In this document: in pieces, positions 8,206 to 14,439 of the stretch
How the letters are laid out: each line of letters starts with the position of its first letter
How positions within the stretch are numbered: the stretch's first letter is position 1
NCBI GenBank assembly: GCA_900549045.1
Contig: URNE01000016.1
Coordinates: forward strand, 1 to 14,439
DNA: 14,439 bases
Source: an uncultured bacterium
GTDB lineage: Bacteria; Verrucomicrobiota; Lentisphaeria; Victivallales; UBA1829
Direction of reading: 5' to 3'
Made by a program: the position numbers and the translations under genes
The notes under the pieces: generated by a model
What the model was told of the DNA's origin: nothing
The model's input: only the letters and a program-made list of their open reading frames with translations
The model's database searches: none

Positions 8206-9243
8206 ATGGCAAGGAAAGCATCAGAAAAAAGCATTTACCGGGTTGCGAAACAGTTGGGCGTTTCCATTGCGACAGTTTCAAGAGTTGTCAACAACCGCAT
8301 CGGCGTTTCGGAAGCCACTCGCAGAAAAGTTCTGGAGTGTGTTCAGCAAATGGGGTATAAGGCCAGCTGCGGCATTATGCGACAGAAATATGTTGCCATC
8401 ATCAACTTCTATCCGGTTCCAACCGAATACAACCGCAAACTGCTGGAAACTCTCTTCCTTCATTTCCGGGGGAAATCCATTTGCTGTTCTGCCCTTTATT
8501 ATGATTTTGAAAAGGAACAACAGACGCTGCTTCAACGGCTTCGGGATGAACAGTATTCCGGCGCGATTTTAATTACGCCGCCGCAGCATATTCTTTACCA
8601 GTTGCATGATTTCTGTGATTCGGAGATCCCCGTAATGCTGGTGGATCATTGCGATGACTCGCTGCCGGAACAGTTCGGCTATATAGGCCAGGACAGTTAT
8701 GAAACAGCGTATACCGCCGTAAAATATCTGCTGTCACTCGGACATCAGAACATTGCCTACCTTGGCGGCAACCCCGGTATTCCCGGGGCTGATGCTTACT
8801 GCAGAGGGTATCAGGATACCATGACTTCCGCCGGATTGCCGATTCTGACCCGAATCAATGATTTCTGCGGAAATCTGGAAGACATCGCCAGCCGGGAGAC
8901 CCGGGAACTGCTGGTCCGACACCCGGAAATCACGGCCATTCTCGCCAAGGATGACGACTATGCGCTGGGCGCAATTCACTGCGCCGACCAGATGAAGATC
9001 CGGGTTCCGGAACAGCTCTCCGTGATCGGCACCGGCAACTACAATTTCAGCGCCTACACCAACCCGACCATCACCACGATGACCTACGATCTCGATGAAC
9101 TCGGCGAAAAAATCGCCACTCAGTTTGCGGAGTGTCTGATCCACCTGCCCCCCATGCTTAAAATGCCGCGGAGTTTCATCCAGAGTCATTTGATTGTGCG
9201 CAGTTCGACCGGAGCACCCCGTAACGGTCGTCTCTTCGACTGA
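8206..9243 (+). CDS. LacI/GalR-family transcriptional regulator
   Basis: 345 residues. The N-terminal helix-turn-helix is clear: I-Y-R-V-A-K-Q-L-G-V-S-I-A-T-V-S-R-V-V-N (10-29), followed by V-S-E-A-T-R-R-K-V. The rest is the periplasmic-binding-protein-like effector domain: A-I-L-I-T-P-P, then Y-I-G-Q-D, L-L-S-L-G-H-Q-N-I-A-Y-L-G-G, the P-E-Q-L-S-V-I-G-T-G region, and the usual ending H-L-I-V-R-S-S-T. I chose the ATG at 8206 because an AGGAAG site lies seven bases upstream (8193-8198) and the family domain begins there. The frame is open further upstream but lacks family sequence. The hinge after M-G-Y reads K-A-S-C-G-I-M, unlike the usual x-P-N-x-x-A-R. It is divergent from the glycosidase operon and probably controls it through the palindrome at 8041-8052. 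The inducer is unknown. Confidence 0.93.
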   Translation: MARKASEKSIYRVAKQLGVSIATVSRVVNNRIGVSEATRRKVLECVQQMGYKASCGIMRQKYVAIINFYPVPTEYNRKLLETLFLHFRGKSICCSALYYDFEKEQQTLLQRLRDEQYSGAILITPPQHILYQLHDFCDSEIPVMLVDHCDDSLPEQFGYIGQDSYETAYTAVKYLLSLGHQNIAYLGGNPGIPGADAYCRGYQDTMTSAGLPILTRINDFCGNLEDIASRETRELLVRHPEITAILAKDDDYALGAIHCADQMKIRVPEQLSVIGTGNYNFSAYTNPTITTMTYDLDELGEKIATQFAECLIHLPPMLKMPRSFIQSHLIVRSSTGAPRNGRLFD

Positions 9244-9393
9244 CCCTCCGGCGAACTGCAGGCCAGTGTCCGTCTGTGCCGGAAACTTTGCGGACGATCA
9301 GACCGCCATACCGTTCCAGCATCTCTGCCGCATGCCGGCCATTGCGAAACACAGTGGACACGGAATCACTTTTCATACTGCGGAACCGATAAC
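9244..9393. other. Gene-poor flank between the regulator gene and the IS element
   Basis: 150 bases without a convincing gene. On the minus strand a frame is open from the IS edge through this stretch and into the regulator's 3' end. It contains an ATG at 9376 and reads V-F-R-N-G-R-H-A-A-E-M-L-E-R-Y-G-G-L-I-V-R-K near the middle, which looks protein-like but matches no family I know. It has no ribosome site that I trust. It may be a leftover of a gene cut away when the IS arrived or when DNA rearranged around it. Confidence 0.3.
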
Positions 9394-9417
9394 GTCCGGA
9401 AAATTGCGCACAATTTG
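9394..9417 (+). repeat. Left terminal inverted repeat of the IS element
   Basis: The end reads GTCCG, five variable bases, then TTGCGCACA, then TTTG after one extra A. It pairs with the right end. Positions 9401-9416 also form their own short inverted repeat, AAATTG-CGCA-CAATTT, which the right end lacks. Confidence 0.65.
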
Positions 9418-9421
9418 AGAA

Positions 9422-9442
9422 AGGTTACTTGAAAAGTGACCT
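9422..9442 (+). repeat. Stem-loop just inside the left IS end
   Basis: AGGTTACTT (9422-9430) and AAGTGACCT (9434-9442) can pair over nine positions with one G-T pair and a three-base loop. It precedes the transposase start by 57 bases. In IS256-like and other elements such a structure could limit transposase expression from outside transcripts; that role is inference. Confidence 0.4.
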
Positions 9443-9499
9443 GTTCACTGATTGATTATAGTTTTCGCCGACAACAACCAATCAGAAGGAGAACAGGTC

Positions 9500-10702
9500 A
9501 TGGAAAATGTAGCGCATGAAACGAAAAAAGCAATCTCCGGAGCCATCAAAATTGATGAAAAAGAGATTCAGGACCACATTGACGGTCTGGTGAGGCAGTC
9601 CGTCGAGGACACGTTGAACGCCCTGCTGAATGCGGAAGCGGATGCCATCTGCAATGCGGGCCGCTATCAGCGGACGCCGGATCGGCTGGACACCCGGGCG
9701 GGAAGCTGTCACCGAAAACTGCTCACCAAGGCGGGCGAGGTCGATCTGAAAGTTCCCCGGCTTCGGAGTCTGCCCTTCGAAACGGAGATCATCCGGCGCT
9801 ATCAGACCAAGCAGAGCTCCGTGGAGGAGGCTCTGATCGAGATGTATCTGGCCGGCGTTTCTGTCCGGCGGGTGGAGGACATCACGGAAGCGCTGTGGGG
9901 TGCAAAGGTCAGTCCCAGCACCGTCAGCGACCTCAATCAGAAGATCTACGGCAAGATCGAAGAGTGGCGGATGCGTCCGATCAACGAGGAGCATCCCTAC
10001 GTGTTCGTGGATGGCGTATATCTGAAGCGAAGCTGGGGCGGAGAAGTCCAAAACGTCTCCGTGCTGGTCGCGGTCGGGGTCAATCAGGATGGATACCGTG
10101 AGATTCTGGGCGTCGCCGAGGGAAGCCGCGAGGACAAGGAGTCCTGGAGCAACTTTCTGCGCTATCTGAAGGACCGCGGGCTGAAAGGCGTGAGGCTGAT
10201 CATTTCGGATAAATGCCTCGGCCTGTACGAAATCATCGGGGACTTCTTCCCGGAGGCAAAATGGCAGCGCTGCGTGGTCCATTGGTATCGCAACGTTTTC
10301 AATCTGTGCCCGTGGAAACATGTCCGTGAAGTTGCCGCCATGCTGAAGGCGATCCACGCGCAGGAAGATAAAGAGGCCGCGCGCGCGAAAGCGGTCCTGG
10401 TAGTGGAAAAGCTTCGCAGAATGAAGCTGGAAAAGGCGGCGGAGCTTGTGGAGAAAAGCGTGGAGGAGACCTTGTCCTACATGGATTTTCCGTATGAACA
10501 CTGGACCCGTCTGCGGACCAATAACGGACTGGAGCGCATCATGAAGGAGATTCGCCGCCGGACACGGGTCGTCGGAAGCTTCCCGGACGGTTACTCCGCC
10601 ATGATGCTGGTCGGGGCAAGACTCAGGCATCTTTCAACAACAAAATGGGGTACTCGTCAGTACATGAACACTTGCAAACTTTATGGGGAAGATGTAAAGT
10701 AA
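9500..10702 (+). CDS. IS256-family (mutator-type) transposase
   Basis: 400 residues, the normal length for IS256 transposases, with no frameshift or internal stop. The probable DDE triad is D171 (in Y-V-F-V-D-G-V-Y-L-K), D237 (in I-I-S-D-K-C-L-G-L) and E345 (in N-N-G-L-E-R-I-M-K-E). The C-x-x-H pair typical of the family insertion domain is C258/H261 in Q-R-C-V-V-H-W-Y-R-N. The C-terminal R-R-R-T-R-V-V-G-S-F-P-D block is also characteristic. The frame is open 16 codons further upstream, but the ATG at 9500 has an AAGGAG site (9486-9491) and begins the family sequence, so I take that start. Its codons lean more to G/C third positions than the neighbouring genes, as expected for an incoming element. 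It looks functional. Confidence 0.95.
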   Translation: MENVAHETKKAISGAIKIDEKEIQDHIDGLVRQSVEDTLNALLNAEADAICNAGRYQRTPDRLDTRAGSCHRKLLTKAGEVDLKVPRLRSLPFETEIIRRYQTKQSSVEEALIEMYLAGVSVRRVEDITEALWGAKVSPSTVSDLNQKIYGKIEEWRMRPINEEHPYVFVDGVYLKRSWGGEVQNVSVLVAVGVNQDGYREILGVAEGSREDKESWSNFLRYLKDRGLKGVRLIISDKCLGLYEIIGDFFPEAKWQRCVVHWYRNVFNLCPWKHVREVAAMLKAIHAQEDKEAARAKAVLVVEKLRRMKLEKAAELVEKSVEETLSYMDFPYEHWTRLRTNNGLERIMKEIRRRTRVVGSFPDGYSAMMLVGARLRHLSTTKWGTRQYMNTCKLYGEDVK

Positions 10703-10723
10703 AAGAAAGAAGGCTGCGCCTCA

Positions 10724-10766
10724 CAAACCGACCTGCTCCTCCGGAGCTTTATGGTCGGTCGGTTTG
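10724..10766 (+). repeat. Nested hairpin downstream of the transposase gene
   Basis: CAAACCGACC (10724-10733) pairs perfectly with GGTCGGTTTG (10757-10766). Inside, GCTCC (10735-10739) pairs with GGAGC (10743-10747) around a three-base loop. It sits between the transposase stop and the right IS end. No T run follows, so it is a poor match to an intrinsic terminator; it could end or stabilise the transposase message, or block readthrough. Confidence 0.5.
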
Positions 10767-10810
10767 CTCGGCTCCGCCAAAAGCACACGCGAAACTCTGA
10801 TCAGTCAGAA

Positions 10811-10834
10811 TCAAATGTGCGCAAAAGTTCGGAC
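10811..10834 (-). repeat. Right terminal inverted repeat of the IS element
   Basis: Read on the minus strand from 10834 it gives GTCCG, then AACTT, then TTGCGCACA and TTTGA. It shares GTCCG, TTGCGCACA and TTTGA with the left end, but four of the five intervening bases differ and spacing shifts by one base. Confidence 0.65.
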
Positions 10835-11022
10835 ACTACCAAGCCGTCACCCGGAACACCGGAAACGGACCTGTCGATTCCGATATGATCACTTTGGATT
10901 ACACTCAACCGTCCGGGAAAACCGGCGTCATCATTGATGCAGAGAGCAAAACCTCTGTTCGTCTGTCATTTGAAGTCCATTCCGTCATTCCGGCGGAAAA
11001 TGCCGCCGGAATCCGGGAGTAA
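10835..11022 (+). pseudogene. 3' remnant of an unidentified plus-strand gene cut off at the IS element
   Basis: From the IS boundary a frame stays open for 62 codons to TAA at 11020-11022. It reads H-Y-Q-A-V-T-R-N-T-G-N-G at the start, then D-M-I-T-L-D-Y-T-Q-P-S-G-K-T-G-V-I-I-D-A and a beta-rich ending S-V-R-L-S-F-E-V-H-S-V-I-P-A-E-N. There is no start codon with a ribosome site, and the IS supplies no in-frame start. The sequence looks like the C-terminal beta domain of a larger, perhaps secreted, protein, but I do not recognise the family. Its stop directly abuts the stop of the convergent glycosidase gene (11023), with no bases between. The missing 5' part is not on the other side of the IS. 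Confidence 0.6.
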
Positions 11023-13983
11023 TTACTTCTGTTCAAAAAGAATAAGCGGATATTTTTCCGCGGAGCGGTTGGTTGCGATCCCTTCCGAAATCTGAATCCA
11101 GCCTTCCCGTCCGAAGCCGTCGTTGTCATTGATCAACGCGCTGAAACGGATTCCTTTCTTCCATGATTCCCGCGTCATGCCAATGGAAACAAACGGGATC
11201 CGGACCTCGTATTCCGTCAATGTTCCGGATCGGCTGGCATTCAGACTCCACAGCTTCTCCGGATGCTTTCCGGCAAAAGACGCGGGCGACTCCCACAGAA
11301 ACAGCTCCGGTTTTCCATCGGCAAGAAGCGTAAGCCCGGCGATCCAAAGCCCTTTCTGCCCCGGCAGAGAAAACGCGATCTGCACGCCGTCCCCCTGCCA
11401 GACACGGGATCCCCGGTGCGGCTGAACATGCTTATCATCCGTAACCGCAAATTTCAGTACCCACACGTCGCCCTTTTGTGCCATGCGGATTTTCGCGGAG
11501 AGGTCATCCGGTCCTTTCCAAACTCTGTGAACGTTCCCCGGATCGGCATCAAACAGGACATGCACCTGATCCCGCTTCCGGAGAATGAAATCCCATTCAT
11601 CCGCTTTCCGGTCCCGGGGAATCAGAACCGCATGATCCATCGGAATACGAAGCACGGTTCGGATACCGGGAAATACAGCCAACAACTCCGGATTCTGCGG
11701 TCTCCCCGCCTCCGGTTTCAACCGGACTTCCGCGGTCAGCAGTCTCCGTTCTCCCGAAGCTAAACGGATTTCCGACGGCAAACCGGTGATCTGCATCTCC
11801 TTTCCGCCGTCGGCTTTCAGAGAGACCGTCTGCGGCTCATCAAACGGATTGAACAGGGAAACGCACAGTTCCGCCGGGATGTGACCGGGAACAATGCCTC
11901 CATTCATCCATCCCTTTACCAGCGCTCCGGCATAACGGACATGAGAGGCCTTACGGAAAAGCAGTATTTCCGGCGTAACGGAAATGCGGTGGATCACAAT
12001 GCCGTCCGTCAAAGAGAGTTTCCGGCGGTTCCCCATCAGATCGACCGCTTCCACGGACTCCGCATCCGTCCGGAAAACCGCGGGTTCATCGGCGGCTTTC
12101 TCCGGAGTATCGTTCCAGACCGCAACCGCATGGTCCCCGTCGCCCGCGAACTCCAATATCCAGAGATCTGTTCCCTGATTGACGCGGCGGCGGAACTCCA
12201 TTGTCCGGAAGACCGAAGCAAGCGTATTATAAACCACATAGACCGGTTTCGGATAGAAATCAAATGTCACAAGACCGTAGGGATGTTCCGGATCGTTGGC
12301 GGCGAAACCGTTATTGCGCAGATTATACCAGTTGTAGCCGATCGCACCCGCCGACCAGGAGTAGAGAAACTTCTTGAACAGAGTCTCCGCCTGTCTCCGC
12401 TCCCCGAAACCATACGCGGACACCGCTGTTTCGTTGGCAAACCATGGCACGTCAACGCCGACGCGCTTCCGCATCGGCAGCAGGAATTCCTCCACATGCC
12501 GACGATACGCTTTAAACCCGCCGTGACCATGAAACGCGTGAATATCAAAATACTCTTTTCCGTTCACAAGCACATACTCCTGAAACCCGTTCTTATTGTT
12601 CTCCGGGTACGCATGAGCAAAACCGCCGGTCAGGATCTTCACATGCGGAGCAAATTTTCTCTGCTCCTCACGGACGATCTTTTGCAGCTGTACATAATCC
12701 GGCGCGGAAAAATCGCAGAAGGTGAGCAGATCCGGTTCGTTCCAGACCTCCCAGAAACGGATACGGTCGCCATAATTCCGGAAGAAGAATCCGACATAGT
12801 TGCGCCATTTCCGGAAATCCGGCAGACTGTTCGGTTTGTTTTTGACTGAACGCGCCCATACTGGCGGATTCGAGAGAATCGGCATCACCTCCATTCCGCG
12901 CGTTTCATATTCCTTCATGATCCGGTTCAGCGCTGCGAGATGCCATTCATCCGGCTTCCGCTCCAATTCACGCCAGCGAAAGTTCAGCCGGAGAGCCGAA
13001 GCACCGCACAGTGACGCCGTTTCCGCCTCGACCGGAAAAATATTCGTATTGTACCATCCCGGAATGCAGATCCCGAACACAAAACCCGGTCTTCCGGACT
13101 TTCCCGGTCCTGCGGGTGTCATGTAGGCAAGACTCCGCGTCCGCTCAACAAAAGCGGAACCGTCCGCAGCCTCCAGCCGCATCAGCACGTTCCAGTGTCC
13201 GGAATATGGCAGCCGTGTCTCCGGCCGGTACTCCAGCACCCCGTTGGCGGGAAGCGTCAACTCCGCATTCTCCGCAACGGTGTGACCGAAAAAATCCCGG
13301 AACTCCATTTTTGCCCGGCAGGGAAGCGGCGTACTGCCCGGATTCCGCAGGAGAAATCTCAATTTCGTCTCATCGCCTTTTTTCAGAACCCTTGCGGTGG
13401 ATCCTGTTTCAATATCGAATTTTACCGCGTTCAATTCCGATTTCACCGGACTGAACTCAAAACTTATCTTTTTCACAATGACAGACGCCGTACCGCTGTT
13501 TCCGGGCGCATGGACCACGCAGGAATAAAACCGCATAGGAAAATCAATGTTCCGATCCTTGTTGCCGCCGAACGCATGACGGAAATTCTTCCGCGTCATC
13601 GGGATCATGATCCGGTACGCTCCCGGTTTCCGGAAATCGACAGCGGAACGCCACTGAAACACCTCTCTCCGGGAATCCATGAAACGGACGCAGAACTGAT
13701 CCATCGGGGAAGGCTCCATTACTTCCACATCCACCAGACAATTCGCCTGCTCAAATTCAGGAACTGCGAACGTCTTTTTCCACGGTTCGCCGAAAATACA
13801 GGTTCCGCTCAGCGCGGTATCCCAACGGATCAGAAGTCCGTCCCTGACATAGTCCGCACTTTGATGCAGAGCTTTTCCTTTCCAGACTGACACGGGCGGG
13901 CGGTCCGTGGAAAAATCCTGAATCACCGCGGCGCCCAGAGAATACACGACAAGACAGCAGCAGACAACAAACGGCTTCAGCAT
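11023..13983 (-). CDS. Secreted clan GH-A glycosidase (GH39/GH5-like) with C-terminal CBM9-like domain
   Basis: 986 residues. A Cys-rich signal peptide (MLKPFVVCCCLVVYSLGAA) starts it; no lipobox is evident. Residues about 20-290 are beta-rich accessory domains. A TIM-barrel of the retaining clan GH-A follows at about 300-600: E416 in F-W-E-V-W-N-E-P-D is the likely acid/base, and E518 in W-F-A-N-E-T-A-V the likely nucleophile about 100 residues later, with I-H-A-F-H-G-H-G (481-488) between them. Residues about 600-790 look like beta-sandwich domains, and about 805-986 resemble a CBM9-type module (V-W-Q-G-D-G-V-Q-I-A-F near 861-871). The ATG at 13983 has an AAGGAG site and begins the signal peptide. 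The frame is open for 31 more codons, overlapping the upstream pseudopilin gene, but that extension lacks support. It is 20 bases after the pseudopilin stop. Family and substrate are unresolved. Confidence 0.85.
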   Translation of the reverse strand: MLKPFVVCCCLVVYSLGAAVIQDFSTDRPPVSVWKGKALHQSADYVRDGLLIRWDTALSGTCIFGEPWKKTFAVPEFEQANCLVDVEVMEPSPMDQFCVRFMDSRREVFQWRSAVDFRKPGAYRIMIPMTRKNFRHAFGGNKDRNIDFPMRFYSCVVHAPGNSGTASVIVKKISFEFSPVKSELNAVKFDIETGSTARVLKKGDETKLRFLLRNPGSTPLPCRAKMEFRDFFGHTVAENAELTLPANGVLEYRPETRLPYSGHWNVLMRLEAADGSAFVERTRSLAYMTPAGPGKSGRPGFVFGICIPGWYNTNIFPVEAETASLCGASALRLNFRWRELERKPDEWHLAALNRIMKEYETRGMEVMPILSNPPVWARSVKNKPNSLPDFRKWRNYVGFFFRNYGDRIRFWEVWNEPDLLTFCDFSAPDYVQLQKIVREEQRKFAPHVKILTGGFAHAYPENNKNGFQEYVLVNGKEYFDIHAFHGHGGFKAYRRHVEEFLLPMRKRVGVDVPWFANETAVSAYGFGERRQAETLFKKFLYSWSAGAIGYNWYNLRNNGFAANDPEHPYGLVTFDFYPKPVYVVYNTLASVFRTMEFRRRVNQGTDLWILEFAGDGDHAVAVWNDTPEKAADEPAVFRTDAESVEAVDLMGNRRKLSLTDGIVIHRISVTPEILLFRKASHVRYAGALVKGWMNGGIVPGHIPAELCVSLFNPFDEPQTVSLKADGGKEMQITGLPSEIRLASGERRLLTAEVRLKPEAGRPQNPELLAVFPGIRTVLRIPMDHAVLIPRDRKADEWDFILRKRDQVHVLFDADPGNVHRVWKGPDDLSAKIRMAQKGDVWVLKFAVTDDKHVQPHRGSRVWQGDGVQIAFSLPGQKGLWIAGLTLLADGKPELFLWESPASFAGKHPEKLWSLNASRSGTLTEYEVRIPFVSIGMTRESWKKGIRFSALINDNDGFGREGWIQISEGIATNRSAEKYPLILFEQK

Positions 13984-14003
13984 TCGGATCACTCCTTTCC
14001 GGT

Positions 14004-14439
14004 TCACCACGTTACGGCAGTCCAGTTGACAACCCCCTGATTGGCTCCGATGGACCTCATCCGCGCAACACTGCACGACTGGGCATGACCATCAAAGAAT
14101 ACAACATTGGAGTCTCCGCGGTGATGATACGACTGCAACTCATTTCCGCCCCCGTTGCCCCTGAGGGGAAGCATCCACGAACCAGTGAATCCGGGTCCGG
14201 TCGACTGGTCGACCGTATCGGCGAAATGCGGCATTTCCGATGGTTTCTTCAATTTTGCAAGGTGAAAAATCACACCGTTGGGATCATACGGCAGGACAAA
14301 TTCGCCGAATCCGGCATCCCGCCAAAATGTTTTTTCCGAATCCCAGCGGATATACAGGCTCCCGTATGCGCGGAACTGCCGGTTGTGCTCCCTCGGTTCC
14401 GGACGTCTCAGAGCCGGACAACTAAGCTGTTTATCTGTC
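14004..14439 (-). CDS. H-X9-DG pseudopilin, C-terminal 144 residues (5' end outside window)
   Basis: The frame is open from the window edge to TGA at 14006-14004, so the gene starts outside. The C-terminus carries the exact H-X9-DG signature: His, then R-G-D-S-N-V-V-F-F, then D-G-H-A. This marks the type II-like pseudopilins that are amplified in Lentisphaerota and related groups. Upstream there is C-P-A-L-R, a usual feature before the variable middle, and Y-G-S-L-Y-I-R-W. The N-terminal methylation helix is not visible. A GTG at 14273 opens a shorter reading of the frame, but family sequence continues before it, so it is not the start. Its stop lies 20 bases from the start of the secreted glycosidase gene, so the two are probably co-transcribed, the same arrangement as at 7998-3259. 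Confidence 0.85.
   Translation of the reverse strand, partial: TDKQLSCPALRRPEPREHNRQFRAYGSLYIRWDSEKTFWRDAGFGEFVLPYDPNGVIFHLAKLKKPSEMPHFADTVDQSTGPGFTGSWMLPLRGNGGGNELQSYHHRGDSNVVFFDGHAQSCSVARMRSIGANQGVVNWTAVTW

Larger units (their letters stand above)
9394..10834 (+). mobile_element. IS256-family insertion sequence
   Basis: About 1441 bases, bounded by imperfect inverted repeats and carrying one complete IS256-type transposase. Length and single-gene layout fit the family. IS256 elements usually make 8-9 base target duplications, but the eight bases outside the left end (CCGATAAC) and right end (ACTACCAA) differ, and shifting the boundary by one or two bases does not help. The element therefore probably sits at a junction formed by later deletion, inversion or recombination with another copy. 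Exact ends could be a few bases out because the terminal repeats differ. Confidence 0.8.

Noticed and set aside
9247..9283. TCCGGC/GCCGGA inverted repeat after the regulator stop as a terminator
   Set aside because: The stem is only six bases with a 25-base loop and no T run follows.
9482..10630. 382-codon open frame on the minus strand inside the IS element
   Set aside because: It is fully antisense to a clear IS256 transposase with catalytic residues, and its translation has no recognisable family sequence.
11881..12849. 322-codon plus-strand open frame
   Set aside because: It is antisense to the catalytic barrel of the GH-A glycosidase and has no family features.
13984..14076. 31-codon N-terminal extension of the GH-A glycosidase
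   Set aside because: It would overlap the pseudopilin coding region and put the signal peptide inside the protein. The ATG at 13983 has an AAGGAG site and starts the signal peptide.
1..14439. CRISPR arrays, tRNA and rRNA genes, or phage genes
   Set aside because: I saw no spaced direct repeats, no cloverleaf-like segments, no ribosomal RNA sequence and no phage proteins in the window.

Overview
The window looks like chromosome from a Lentisphaerota (Victivallales-type) bacterium, or a relative in the Planctomycetota-Verrucomicrobiota-Chlamydiota group. This rests on established knowledge of the lineage: type II-like pseudopilins with an [25 protein letters not shown] helix and an H-X-DG tail placed next to large secreted glycosidases, a LacI-type regulator, and an SSS-family sodium symporter instead of SusC/SusD. 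No species can be named.

Region 1 (1-7998, minus strand) is a tight carbohydrate-use operon. In transcription order it holds a pseudopilin (7998-7228), a secreted 1313-residue multidomain glycosidase-like protein with LamG, CBM9-like and GH123/DUF6067-like parts (7200-3259), a cytoplasmic beta-propeller glycosidase (3246-2329), a 752-residue sodium/solute symporter (2316-58), and the first 13 codons of another probable propeller glycosidase or phosphorylase that runs off the left edge. The gaps are 27, 12, 12 and 18 bases.

Region 2 (7999-9243) is the control region and a divergent LacI/GalR-type repressor gene. A near-consensus sigma-70 promoter reads left into the operon, a second reads right into the repressor gene, and a perfect 12-base palindrome with a central CG lies just downstream of the operon -10, over the expected transcription start. 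The simplest model is substrate-relieved local repression of the operon.

Region 3 (9244-11022) holds an IS256-family element of about 1.44 kb with an intact 400-residue transposase and imperfect terminal inverted repeats, but no visible target duplication. A 150-base gene-poor flank lies on its left. On its right is the 62-codon 3' remnant of an unidentified plus-strand gene, so the element probably marks a rearrangement or deletion junction.

Region 4 (11023-14439, minus strand) repeats the region 1 theme: the C-terminal 144 residues of a second H-X9-DG pseudopilin (5' end outside the window), then 20 bases later a secreted 986-residue clan GH-A glycosidase with a C-terminal CBM9-like domain.

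Taken together, secreted enzymes would cut a glycan outside the cytoplasmic membrane, the symporter would import the products, and cytoplasmic propeller enzymes would finish them. The pseudopilins that head both loci may assemble, display or export the partner enzymes. That last role is inference.
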